64,000 bases of DNA from CAWCPR01 sp963797475 (GTDB lineage: Bacteria; Chloroflexota; Anaerolineae; Anaerolineales; UBA4823): positions 1 to 64,000 of the forward strand of contig CAWCPR010000003.1 in assembly GCA_963797475.1 (NCBI GenBank), given 5' to 3'. Positions 8,486-16,377 of this stretch are shown in pieces (within the stretch, counting starts at the first letter, position 1; every line of letters starts with the position of its first letter). The notes under the pieces are model-generated. The model saw nothing but the letters and a program-made list of their open reading frames with translations. It did no database searches and was not told the DNA's origin. Made by a program: the position numbers and the translations under genes.

Positions 8486-9634
8486 ATGAGCATTGAAAAA
8501 CCATCTACCCCCACAAAACTGTGTCCTACTTGTGGGACACGAGTACATGAAGATGCCACCCGCTGCTTAGTTTGCGGAACAGATTTAACCAATAGCGAAA
8601 AAACTAATCGACCCACCCAGGTTGTCCAGGGCAGCCGCATGCCAGCCGTCACCGTCAGCCTCCCCGCCGCGCTGGGCTTGTTGACCTTATTTCTCAGCAT
8701 AGGCGCGATCCTGGTCTATTTCGCATTAAGGCAGTCGGGACAGGTCGTCGATCCTACCGTGACGCCGACAATTACGCTGACGGTCACACCCACGATCAGT
8801 CCAACGCCGGTGACGCCTACTCCAACGAATACCCCCGAACCCAGTCCTACCCCGCTGGCCTACACAGTGAAATTAGGCGATAGCTGTCTTGGGATTGCCA
8901 ATTCATTTGGCGTGTCCGTCCAGAGTATTGTCGTCTTGAATGATCTGCCGGCGACTTGCGACACCCTTTTTGAAGGTCAAAAATTATTTATCCCTCAACC
9001 CACGCCGACAGCAACCGCCCTGCCTACAGCGACGCTCAGCGCTGCTGAGGCGACCGAGGCGGCCTGCCCGAAGGTAGATTACACCGTAAAAGAGGGCGAT
9101 ACCCTGGGTGCCATTGCGGCGAATTATAATGTACCTAAAGAGGCCATCAGCCAGTACAATGGGTTGGTGAACGACGTTATCCGCTTTGGCCAGTCGCTCA
9201 CCATACCCCTGTGTGAGCGTGCTGCTACCCCCGGTCCGTCGCCCACGCCTACACCGCCTCCACCTTACGGTCCACCAAACCTCTTGCTCCCACCGGATGG
9301 CGCTACGTTCAACCTTGCCGACGAGGAAATCACCCTGCAATGGGCTGCGGTAGGCACGTTGCGCCAGAATGAGGCCTATGCGGTGACGATTGAAGATGTC
9401 ACCCAAGGACAAGGGCGTCGAACGGTTGAATACCTGACAGACACCAAGTACATCCTTCCGAACTCATTACGCCCGAACGACAATTCACCCCATATCTTCC
9501 GCTGGACGATTCTGACGGTGCGTCAGGTTGACACAGATGCAGACGGTAACCCGGTTTGGGAGGCAGCCGGCGCTCAAAGCGCGCCGCGAGTATTTGCCTG
9601 GTCGGGAGTCGCCTCAGCGACCCAATCGCCCTGA
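8486..9634 (+). CDS. Membrane-anchored zinc-ribbon protein with two LysM domains
   Basis: Probably binds peptidoglycan or another glycan outside the membrane; exact role unknown. Order of parts in 382 aa: a zinc ribbon (CPTC at about 12-15 and CLVC at about 27-30), one transmembrane helix at about 57-78, a Thr/Pro-rich stalk at about 82-120, LysM 1 (YTVKLGDSCLGIANSFGVS), a second Thr-rich linker, LysM 2 (YTVKEGDTLGAIAANYNVP), another Pro-rich linker, and an Ig-like C-terminal domain starting at PPNLLLPPDG. The ribbon would be cytoplasmic and the LysM part extracellular. LysM 1 has an unusual Cys pair (DSCLG...ATCDT), which could form a disulfide. It is divergent from hemW. Confidence 0.85.
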   Translation: MSIEKPSTPTKLCPTCGTRVHEDATRCLVCGTDLTNSEKTNRPTQVVQGSRMPAVTVSLPAALGLLTLFLSIGAILVYFALRQSGQVVDPTVTPTITLTVTPTISPTPVTPTPTNTPEPSPTPLAYTVKLGDSCLGIANSFGVSVQSIVVLNDLPATCDTLFEGQKLFIPQPTPTATALPTATLSAAEATEAACPKVDYTVKEGDTLGAIAANYNVPKEAISQYNGLVNDVIRFGQSLTIPLCERAATPGPSPTPTPPPPYGPPNLLLPPDGATFNLADEEITLQWAAVGTLRQNEAYAVTIEDVTQGQGRRTVEYLTDTKYILPNSLRPNDNSPHIFRWTILTVRQVDTDADGNPVWEAAGAQSAPRVFAWSGVASATQSP

Positions 9635-9684
9635 TTGAGCGTAAACCGACTGAAGTTCTTTTGAAGCGCTTAAAAGCGTCGATC

Positions 9685-9713
9685 AAAAAGCCGCCGCGAT
9701 TTTTGCGGCGGCT
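9685..9713 (-). terminator. Terminator of the trxB-mdh-gltA operon
   Basis: The 9-bp GC-rich stem AGCCGCCGC / GCGGCGGCT with a 7-nt loop is followed on the minus strand by TTTTGATC. It lies 28 nt after the gltA stop. The T-tract faces the minus strand, but it may also slow polymerase leaving the LysM gene. Confidence 0.8.
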
Positions 9714-9740
9714 CATTTATTTGCGAAACCATTCGATCCG

Positions 9741-11051
9741 TTAACCCACCTTCATCTGCACAGCAATTTCTTCTAACATCTCGGTTGTTAACGATTTTGG
9801 ACGCTCAATAGGCTGTCCTAAAGCGCGCGCCCACACGATATTCGCTGAAACGCCCATGATTCGGCTGACGCCAAACATCACCGTATAAAAGTCGAACTCC
9901 TTGACGCCATAATGATATTGGAGCGTTCCACTAATTGCGTCCACGTTTGGCCATGGGTTTTTGGCTTTGCCTTGTTCTTTCAATATGCCCGGGACGACTT
10001 CATAGACCAGGCTTGCGAGTTTGAAGAGGTCGTCATCCGGCATGTGCTTCTTCGCAAAATCAAATTGAGCGGCGTAACGCGGATCGGTTTTGCGTAAGAC
10101 CGCGTGGCCGTACCCGGGGATCACCTGTCCCGAGTTTAGAGTGTCCCAGGCAAACTGGGCCAGTTGTTCCCTGCTCGGCACACCGGCGAATTTTTCATAC
10201 ACACTTAACAGCCAGCCGAGGCATTCCTGGTTTGCCAATCCATGCAAAGGCCCTGCCAGGCCATCCATGGCTGCCGAGGCAGCGTAATAAACATCGGAAA
10301 GCGCAGATCCAACCAGGTGAGTGGCATGGGCGCTGACATTTCCACTTTCGTGGTCCGAATGGATGATGAAATACAGGCGGGCCAGTTCATTGTAGCCTGT
10401 CATGGTTACATCCATCATGTGGGCGAAATTCGCTCCCAGGTCCAGGTTGGGATCCGGGGGGATGACCGAGCCATCTTTGTACTTCATCCGGTAAATAAAG
10501 GCTGCAATCGAGGGCAGCTTGGCAGTCAAGTTTAGGCTGTCTTCCAGCATCGGCTCCCAATAATCTTCCTTGTGCATTCCTTCGTGGTAACGCCTGGCAA
10601 AAATAAACTCACGCTGCATCGATAAGATCGCCTGGGAGAAAAGAGTCATCGGATGGCTATCCGCAGGCATTGCTTTTAGCACATCGTAAACGTAACTCGG
10701 AACTTCCCAACGAGCCTTCCACTCGTCTTCCACGCTTTGGGCCTGCTCCAAAGTAGGGATTTCTCCGACCAACAACAAATAATACAAGCCGGCAACCAGC
10801 GGAATCTCCGCGCCTGCCTTTTTCGGCAGCTTTTCCAACAGTTCCGGTATCGTGTAACCTCTCAGCCGGATGCCTTCGTTTGGGTCGACATACGAAATAT
10901 CGGTGACCAGTCCTTTTACCCCGCGCATGCCGCCATAGACCTGTGAGATGGTGATATCTCCAACCTTTACATCGCCATGCTCCATCACCAGTTTCTTCAC
11001 CCGCTCTCTCCACGCTGGAAGTTGAGCTTCGATCTTATTTTTGAGTATCAT
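9741..11051 (-). CDS. gltA: Citrate synthase, eukaryotic (mitochondrial) type
   Basis: Condenses oxaloacetate and acetyl-CoA to citrate. The 436-aa product resembles the mitochondrial-type enzymes more than the short or the NADH-regulated bacterial types. It has HSDHESGNVSAHATHLVGSA with the first catalytic His, LAGPLHGLANQE, GYGHAVLRKTDPRY with the second His, and WPNVDAISG with the catalytic Asp; mitochondrial enzymes have His where this has Ile after DA. It is the third gene of a leftward unit, 32 nt after mdh, with Shine-Dalgarno AGGAGG. A terminator follows. Confidence 0.93.
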   Translation of the reverse strand: MILKNKIEAQLPAWRERVKKLVMEHGDVKVGDITISQVYGGMRGVKGLVTDISYVDPNEGIRLRGYTIPELLEKLPKKAGAEIPLVAGLYYLLLVGEIPTLEQAQSVEDEWKARWEVPSYVYDVLKAMPADSHPMTLFSQAILSMQREFIFARRYHEGMHKEDYWEPMLEDSLNLTAKLPSIAAFIYRMKYKDGSVIPPDPNLDLGANFAHMMDVTMTGYNELARLYFIIHSDHESGNVSAHATHLVGSALSDVYYAASAAMDGLAGPLHGLANQECLGWLLSVYEKFAGVPSREQLAQFAWDTLNSGQVIPGYGHAVLRKTDPRYAAQFDFAKKHMPDDDLFKLASLVYEVVPGILKEQGKAKNPWPNVDAISGTLQYHYGVKEFDFYTVMFGVSRIMGVSANIVWARALGQPIERPKSLTTEMLEEIAVQMKVG

Positions 11052-11083
11052 TTTGGTTCCTCCTAAGGCTTGCCTTCTAAAAA

Positions 11084-12010
11084 TTAAACTTTCAATTTCC
11101 CGATATTCTCAGCAACTCCCTGAGCAGATTTCTTCAAGGCAGCGATCTCTTCATCGCTAAGCTTGTATTCGATGATATTTTCCACGCCTTTGCGGCCTAA
11201 TTGAACCGGCACGCCGAAGAAAATATCATTTAAGCCATATTGGCCTTGCAAATACGCAGCCGCCGGCACGATCAGGTGTTTATCTTTGAGTATGGCATCC
11301 GCCATTTGAGCGATAGCTGCGGCAGGGGCATAATAAGCGCTTCCGGTCTTAAGCAGACTGACGATCTCACCACCGCCCTTGCGGGTCCGAGAGACGATGG
11401 CTTCCAGGCGCTCAGGCGTCAGCATATCGTCAAGGGGTACCCCAGCAACGTTTGATGCCTTCGTCAGGGGGACCATATCGTCGCCGTGCCCCCCGAGGAC
11501 ATAACAATGAATATTTTCTACGCTGACGCCCAATTCCATCGAAACAAACGCTCTCATGCGGGCCGAATCCAGGATCCCGGCTTGTCCAACGACCCGGTGC
11601 GGTTCGACCCTGGTGACCTTCATGGTCAAATAGGCCATAACATCCAAAGGATTGGTAAGAACAATAAAAATCGTGTCAGGAGAAAATTTGATGGTCTCTT
11701 CTGCTGCTTTACGCACGATTTCGGCATTTGCAGCCAAAAGATCATCCCGGCTCATACCCGGCTTGCGCGGCAGCCCTGCAGTAATCACGACGATATCCGA
11801 CCCGGTAGTAGCTTCGTACTCGTTGCTTCCGACGACTGTAACATCTTTACCGATTACAGGCAAAGCCTCTTGCAAGTCAAGAGCCTTTCCCTGGGGCATC
11901 CCTTCCACGACATCCACGAGCACGAGGTCCGCTATTTCTTTCTCAGCCAACCAGTGGGCGGAGGTCGAGCCGGTCATCCCTGCGCCGATAATTGATATTT
12001 TATTTTTCAT
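11084..12010 (-). CDS. mdh: Malate dehydrogenase, LDH-like type
   Basis: Oxidises malate to oxaloacetate with NAD, feeding the adjacent citrate synthase. From the ATG at 12010 the product is 308 aa, the normal length of LDH-like bacterial MDH. Rossmann motif: IIGAGMTGSTSAHWLA. The substrate loop is GLPRKPGMSRDDLL, whose Arg marks malate rather than lactate specificity. The catalytic region VLGGHGDDMVPL includes the active-site His. AGGAGAAG lies just before the ATG, so independent initiation is expected. The frame is also open upstream and continuous with trxB (see that entry). Confidence 0.93.
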   Translation of the reverse strand: MKNKISIIGAGMTGSTSAHWLAEKEIADLVLVDVVEGMPQGKALDLQEALPVIGKDVTVVGSNEYEATTGSDIVVITAGLPRKPGMSRDDLLAANAEIVRKAAEETIKFSPDTIFIVLTNPLDVMAYLTMKVTRVEPHRVVGQAGILDSARMRAFVSMELGVSVENIHCYVLGGHGDDMVPLTKASNVAGVPLDDMLTPERLEAIVSRTRKGGGEIVSLLKTGSAYYAPAAAIAQMADAILKDKHLIVPAAAYLQGQYGLNDIFFGVPVQLGRKGVENIIEYKLSDEEIAALKKSAQGVAENIGKLKV

Positions 12011-13051
12011 AGTCTTCTCCTGTGCGAAAATTTTAAAAAACCCCCGGTAAATTACTCCGGGGGGAATCGAATTCATCTCATACTCAACAGGCTCCTCAAG
12101 GTATTGAACAGCCTGCATCGCTGCAGCCGCCCCCATCCCTGCAGATGTGACAACCTGGCGAAAATGCGGGTCAGCAGCTTCGCCGGCAGCAAACACCCCG
12201 GGTACATCCGTATTCATGAAACGATCGACGATAAGATATCCCTTCTCGTCCATTTCGAGCTGGCCTTTGAAAAGCTCTGTGTTGGGCGTATGGCCGATAA
12301 AGATGAACACGCCATCAATCGGTTCTTCCTGTTGCTCCCCGGTGACGACATTTTTAAGCTTAATCGATTTCACAGCTTCTTCGCCGACAATTTCGGTGAT
12401 GACCGTATTCCATATGAATTTGATCTTAGGATTTGACGTGGCGCGATTTTGAAGGATTTGTCCACCACGCAGTGAATCGCGTCGGTGTATAATCGTGACT
12501 GAATTCGCATAACGGGTCAGGAAAATGCCCTCCTCCAGGGCGCTGTCGCCTCCCCCAACCACAACGACATCTTTTCCCTTAAAAAACCACCCATCGCAGG
12601 TAGCGCAGTACGAGACGCCCCGCCCGGTAAGTTCAGTCTCTCCCGGCACATTTAGATGCCGCGGAGTCGCCCCGGTGGTGATAATCAAAAAGTCGGCCAA
12701 ATATGTGGTATTGTAGGTTCTTATGCGGAAAGGCCGCTGCGACAGGTCCACCTCTGTGGCTGTATCGAACTCAACTCTGGCGCCAAAACGCTCTGCCTGT
12801 TTCTGGAATAGCTCGACCATCTCCGTACCGCCGATGCCCTCCGGAAAACCCGGGTAATTTTCAACGATATACGTCAATGAAACCTGTCCCCCGTGTTCCA
12901 TCCCAGTGAGCACCACCGGTTCGAGGTCTGCCCGGGCCGCATAAAGCGCGGCTGAAAAGCCTGCCGGCCCGGATCCCAGAACCAATACCTTGACCCGCAT
13001 CTCCTCCACCTCTGAACTGCTAGAAGAAAAATTCATCAAATTTAAATCCAT
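12011..13051 (-). CDS. trxB: Thioredoxin reductase lacking a stop codon, in frame with mdh
   Basis: NADPH-dependent FAD flavoprotein that reduces thioredoxin. Features are the FAD motif GSGPAGFSAALYAAR, the redox-active SYCATCDG, the NADPH motif VVGGGDSALEEG, and GVFAAGEAADPHFRQV at the C-terminal FAD site. About 330 aa match the family if started at 13000; a start at 13051 has GAGGCG upstream and adds 17 atypical residues. The family usually ends soon after QAVQYLEE, but here no in-frame stop occurs. Translation runs about 25 codons through a terminator hairpin and the mdh ribosome binding site into mdh, giving a 655-codon ORF. Stop codons exist in both other frames at 12073-12086, so a small indel (real or a sequence error) could explain the loss. 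Confidence 0.85.
12035..12063 (-). terminator. Terminator hairpin embedded in the trxB-mdh open frame
   Basis: On the minus strand CCCCCGG / CCGGGGG pair around a 9-nt loop and are followed at once by TTTTTT, a canonical intrinsic terminator. It sits between the expected end of trxB and the mdh Shine-Dalgarno. It suggests the two were originally separate cistrons with attenuated read-through. Confidence 0.75.
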
Positions 13052-13176
13052 AATATCGCCTCAATCACTCATAGGAAAGATTTTCTTACAAGACTTCCAC
13101 CCTTTCTGATGCGCTGAGGTCAAAAAAGTTTCATTAGAACCTTATTAACCTTTCGTAAGCAGAAAGATTTACCTGT

Positions 13177-14112
13177 CTAGAGAGCGATTTGTGGTTCACC
13201 CTGGGTTACAAAATCCAGCCATTCTAGTGAATGGCTGCCTTCGCCATGAATATTTTGATAAAAGGCTTTTGATAACCCAGTCGTAATTGGCCCAGGTTTT
13301 CCTTCCCCAATTTGCCGGTAATCGATCGCACGCACGCTAACAATTTCTGCCGCTGTCCCACTGATGAACACTTCATCGGCAATATACAATTGGTCGCGAG
13401 TGATCATCGCTTCTTTGAAAGGGATTCCCAGCTCACCTGCCAGAGTTAAAATTGAATCGCGCGTGATCCCTTCGAGAACTATGGATTTGGGTGGCGTAAA
13501 AAGGATGCCATCGCGAACCATGAATAAGTTTTCCCCGGTGCATTCAGCAACAAAGCCCTGCGTATCGAGAATGACTGCTTCGTCATATCCCGAACGCAGA
13601 GCCAGCGTTTTCACCAGCATAGAATTGACATAGTTCCCGGAGACTTTGGATTTCGTCATATTGACATTTGGATGCAACCTGCTGAAGGAGGAAACCATCA
13701 AATGAATGCCTTTTTCTTTTGCTGCTTCACCCAGGTAGGGTCCCCACTCCCAGGCTGCGATACCGACCCGCGGGCGAGAGTTGTCCATATTAAGTCCCAT
13801 CGGCCCTTCCAAGAACATCAGCGGGCGGATATAGCACTCTGTGAAACCATTTACCCGAATGGTCTGATGCGTCGCCTGGCGCAGTTCATCCACCGAATAG
13901 GGGAAATCGTTAATCCCTAAAATATGGATTGAATCCAGAAAACGAAGCAGGTGCTCGCGCAGGCGAAAGACAGCCGGGCCCTTGGGGGTTTGGTAGCAGC
14001 GGATACCTTCAAAAACACCCATCCCGTAATGCAGTGTGGGGGTGATGAAGTGCACCGTCGCCTGTTCATATGGGACCAATTCGCCATCCATCCAGATAAA
14101 ATCAGATTTCAT
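13177..14112 (-). CDS. ilvE: Branched-chain amino acid aminotransferase
   Basis: PLP-dependent class IV transaminase that interconverts Val/Leu/Ile and their 2-oxo acids. The 311-aa product starts FIWMDGELVPYEQATVHF. It has HYGMGVFEGIRCY near residue 28, NMTKSKVSGNYVNSMLVK with the PLP-lysine region near 150, ECTGENLFMV near 190, and FISGTAAEIVSVRAID near 250. These features favour IlvE over D-amino acid transaminase or PabC. GGAGAC precedes the ATG. It is read in the same direction as the downstream trxB, 125 nt away, with no strong terminator between; the spacer holds an A/T-rich stretch but no promoter I would defend. Confidence 0.93.
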   Translation of the reverse strand: MKSDFIWMDGELVPYEQATVHFITPTLHYGMGVFEGIRCYQTPKGPAVFRLREHLLRFLDSIHILGINDFPYSVDELRQATHQTIRVNGFTECYIRPLMFLEGPMGLNMDNSRPRVGIAAWEWGPYLGEAAKEKGIHLMVSSFSRLHPNVNMTKSKVSGNYVNSMLVKTLALRSGYDEAVILDTQGFVAECTGENLFMVRDGILFTPPKSIVLEGITRDSILTLAGELGIPFKEAMITRDQLYIADEVFISGTAAEIVSVRAIDYRQIGEGKPGPITTGLSKAFYQNIHGEGSHSLEWLDFVTQGEPQIAL

Positions 14113-14149
14113 TTAAGTCTCCTATGTTGATGAATCTCTTTTCATCCGT

Positions 14150-14196
14150 CCCTGGCCTTCGGCCAGGGGCAAAGAGCCTAACACGAAGCGTGTTAG
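14150..14196. repeat. Two adjacent small hairpins between ilvE and pckA remnant
   Basis: CCCTGGCC-TTC-GGCCAGGG (14150-14168) and CTAACACG-AAG-CGTGTTAG (14178-14196) are perfect inverted repeats 9 nt apart. A similar pair, one CTGGC type and one CTAAC type, lies between atpE and atpB. No T-run follows either, so they are not ordinary terminators. Confidence 0.6.
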
Positions 14197-14678
14197 AGAT
14201 TTCCTATCTCACCGATAATTATAACCGGATTTAAAATTGATAAACTCATCGAGACGCACGAAGGCCTTCCGTTTTTGCAAAACCTGTTTTTATTCGAAGC
14301 GTCGACAGGTAAAATGTGTCGACGCCCTTGGATCTTTTCTTTCGCTAAAAAACTACCTCTTTTGTTAGATAATTTATAATTTTCCTTAAAACGATTCACC
14401 ATTTCCAGAGCCTTACGATCGTATTCTTCCGAATTCGGCCAGGTTTTTCGCGGGTCAAGCACATTGTCCGGCACACCTGGCACGTGTTCGGGGATTTCCA
14501 GGCCGAAGAATTCATCTTTGTGCATCGGAACGTTTTCAAGCTCGCCATTTAAAACGGCGGCAATCATTGCCCGGGTGTATGGCAAATGGATGCGTTTACC
14601 CACCCCATAAGGTCCGCCGGTCCACCCGGTGTTTACCAGCCACACTTTTGCATTATATTTCTCAAGCTTTTCCCCCAA
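14193..14678 (-). pseudogene. pckA: PEP carboxykinase (ATP), 3' fragment after frameshift
   Basis: C-terminal part of PckA in a different frame from the 5' part. It begins at LGEKLEKYNAKVW and includes NTGWTGGPYGVGKRI, the nucleotide- and metal-site region, and LDPRKTWPNSEEY. Family similarity ends near RFKENYKLSNK (about 14360). The remaining codons to the stop at 14193 encode atypical sequence and include an inverted repeat GCGTCGACA/TGTCGACGC (14299-14325). The last family-like codon of the 5' fragment and LGEKL are separated by only 4 nt (ATCG, 14679-14682), where intact enzymes have about six residues. A deletion of about 14 nt therefore explains the shift. Confidence 0.8.
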
Positions 14679-14682
14679 CGAT

Positions 14683-15720
14683 CGGGCGCAGCGGCAGGAA
14701 TGGCGCAGCAAAACAGGTGGAGAATGTAGCTTGAGGCTCAGAACCCAGGCCCTTTTCAGTCCCTGCCAGCTTTGAGGTATATCCGGACAAAAAATAATAG
14801 ATCGCCTGGTCCCGGTCGAGGCGCGCCAGAGGTGGTAAGACGCCAAAGGCATCGACTGTGAGGAAGAACACATTGGACGGATGCCCGGCCCGGCCTTCGG
14901 CTACAAAGGAATCTAAAAATCCGATTGGGTAAGCCGCTCGAGTATTTTCTGTCAGGCTCGGATCTTCAAAATCTACCCGGCGTGAATTTGGATCGATATT
15001 TACATTTTCCAGGACAGTGCCGAAATGCCGTGTCGCTGCCCAGATCAGCGGCTCGAGCTCGCGGTCCAAATGGATGACTTTCGCGTAACACCCGCCCTCG
15101 AAATTGAAAACGCCATCTTCGCCCCAGCCATGTTCATCATCTCCAATCAGGATGCGATCCGGATCGGACGAAAGCGTGGTTTTACCTGTTCCCGAAAGGC
15201 CAAAAAACAAGGCAACATCTCCATGCTTGCGGCCGACATTGGCAGAACAGTGCATTGAAAGCACCCCTTCCTGAGGCAGCAGAAAATTTAGGACCGAGAA
15301 CACGGATTTCTTAATCTCTCCAGCATGACTGGTGCCGCCAATTAAGATCATTCGTTTATCTAAATTGAGAATCACAAAATTCTCGGAGTTTGTACCATCC
15401 TCTTGAGGGATAGCGTGAAATCCAGGTGCATGTAAGATCGTGTATGGAGGCACATGCCCAGGCAAGTCATCGAATTTCTCGCGAATGAATAAATTCCTGG
15501 CGAAGAGGCTGTGCCAGGCGGTCTCGGTGACAACCCGAATCGGCAGGCGGTAAACTGGGTCCGCAGCAGCGTTCGCATCCTGGACAAATACATCCCGTCC
15601 CTGGAAATAAGACGTCAAACGGGCATAAATTCGGAATAAATTACCATTTTGTGAATATTCGTACAACCGCAGCCAAATTGAAAATCCCCCTAGGAATTGG
15701 CTCTTCAGAGTATTCTGCAA
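14683..15720 (-). pseudogene. pckA: PEP carboxykinase (ATP), 5'-truncated fragment
   Basis: Central part of PckA, which converts oxaloacetate and ATP to PEP and CO2 in gluconeogenesis. Recognisable sequence runs from YARLTSYFQGRDVFVQDA (about 15630) through TETAWHSLFARNLFIR, the P-loop GLSGTGKTTLSSDP, IGDDEHGW, and FAAPFLPLRP, then goes out of frame. About 100 N-terminal residues, including the TGRSPKDK substrate-binding region, are missing. The first 28 codons of this ORF (LKSQFLGGFSIWLRL...) are unrelated and partly come from a short repeat. Both defects would abolish activity unless they are assembly errors. Confidence 0.8.
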
Positions 15721-15733
15721 AGAGCTTCAGATT
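15685..15733 (+). repeat. Degenerate 49-nt repeat, copy A
   Basis: It begins TCCCCCTAGGAATTGGCTCTTC, matches copy B (51254-51302) at 20 of its first 22 positions, and shares AGATT at the same 22-nt distance. Overall about 35 of 49 positions agree. This copy supplies the foreign start of the pckA fragment. Confidence 0.35.
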
Positions 15734-15774
15734 TGGGATGTGAGCGTGCGGCCGCACGCTCACACCCCAAATCT
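15729..15774. repeat. 46-bp near-perfect palindrome centred on GCGGCCGC
   Basis: The left 23 nt (AGATTTGGGATGTGAGCGTG...) are the reverse complement of the right 23 nt except for one position, with no spacer. No T-run flanks either side, so it is not a terminator. It lies between the CBS gene and the truncated end of pckA. Confidence 0.9.
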
Positions 15775-15818
15775 AGGATACCGCCACAGAAATTCCCGGA
15801 GAATCTAAGAATTTCCTA

Positions 15819-16220
15819 TCAAGTATCCTTAACCATGTGGTAAACCAGGTCGGCTGCGGATACAACCGATATTGGGCGCATCTTGCCGTTTTCTTCACGT
15901 GCGACGACCACGCGATGGATTTGCTTGTCCAAAAGCAGTTCCGCTACACGGTCCAGACGTGTTTGTGGGGAGACAAACACAACCTCCGGGTTCATATAAT
16001 TTCGCACAATTTGGTTATCCCAATCCTCGTTCTCGACGAAAGCTCGCAAGAGATCTGTTCGAGTGATAATGCCTGCAAGGTAGCCATCTGCATCCACTAC
16101 GACCAGGGCGCTGATATCCTCCTCAACCATCTGCTGACCGGCCTCGCATAACGTTTTGTCTTGATCACAACTAAAAACGCCAAATCGTTTTGCCTGGATT
16201 ACAGTTTGATCCGTTCTCAT
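15819..16220 (-). CDS. CBS-pair domain protein
   Basis: The 133-aa protein consists almost entirely of two CBS domains: CDQDKTLCEAGQQMVEEDISALVVVD...GIITRTDLLRAFVE and NPEVVFVSPQTRLDRVAELLLDKQIHRVVV. Such stand-alone pairs usually bind adenine nucleotides or SAM and regulate a partner; the partner is not evident here. GAGGTG lies before the ATG. The gene has its own promoter 80 nt upstream and ends just before the palindrome beside pckA. Confidence 0.9.
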   Translation of the reverse strand: MRTDQTVIQAKRFGVFSCDQDKTLCEAGQQMVEEDISALVVVDADGYLAGIITRTDLLRAFVENEDWDNQIVRNYMNPEVVFVSPQTRLDRVAELLLDKQIHRVVVAREENGKMRPISVVSAADLVYHMVKDT

Positions 16221-16299
16221 CGCGCACCTCGATCTGTTTTCGGCATCGCCTTTTCAAGAAATTGCGAATGACCCAGCTCCCGGAACCTTCGATCCATTA

Positions 16300-16327
16300 A
16301 TTATATCTCTTCCACTGGGGAATACAA
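16300..16327 (-). promoter_or_regulatory. sigma70-type promoter of the CBS gene
   Basis: Minus-strand TTGTAT (16327-16322) and TATAAT (16305-16300) with 16-nt spacing. The -35 box abuts the pnp terminator, so the two transcription units are packed tightly. Confidence 0.6.
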
Positions 16328-16329
16328 AG

Positions 16330-16357
16330 AAAAAGCGGTGCCAAAAATGACACCGCT
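16330..16357 (-). terminator. Terminator of pnp
   Basis: Minus-strand AGCGGTG-TCATTTTTGG-CACCGCT followed by TTTTCTTTG, 20 nt after the pnp stop. Confidence 0.85.
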
Positions 16358-16377
16358 CCATCCTCGAGCATGGACTC

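Noticed and set aside
8314..8700. Long N-terminal extension of hemW to 8700
   Set aside because: The extra 129 codons overlap the divergent LysM gene, look unlike protein and lie upstream of a promoter that fits a start at 8313.
14679..14873. The first part of the ORF reaching 14873 as the N-terminus of a separate protein
   Set aside because: It is an out-of-frame reading of pckA sequence; only codons from 14678 onward resemble PckA.
15729..15774. Palindrome as a terminator for the CBS gene
   Set aside because: No T-run on either strand, and no loop.
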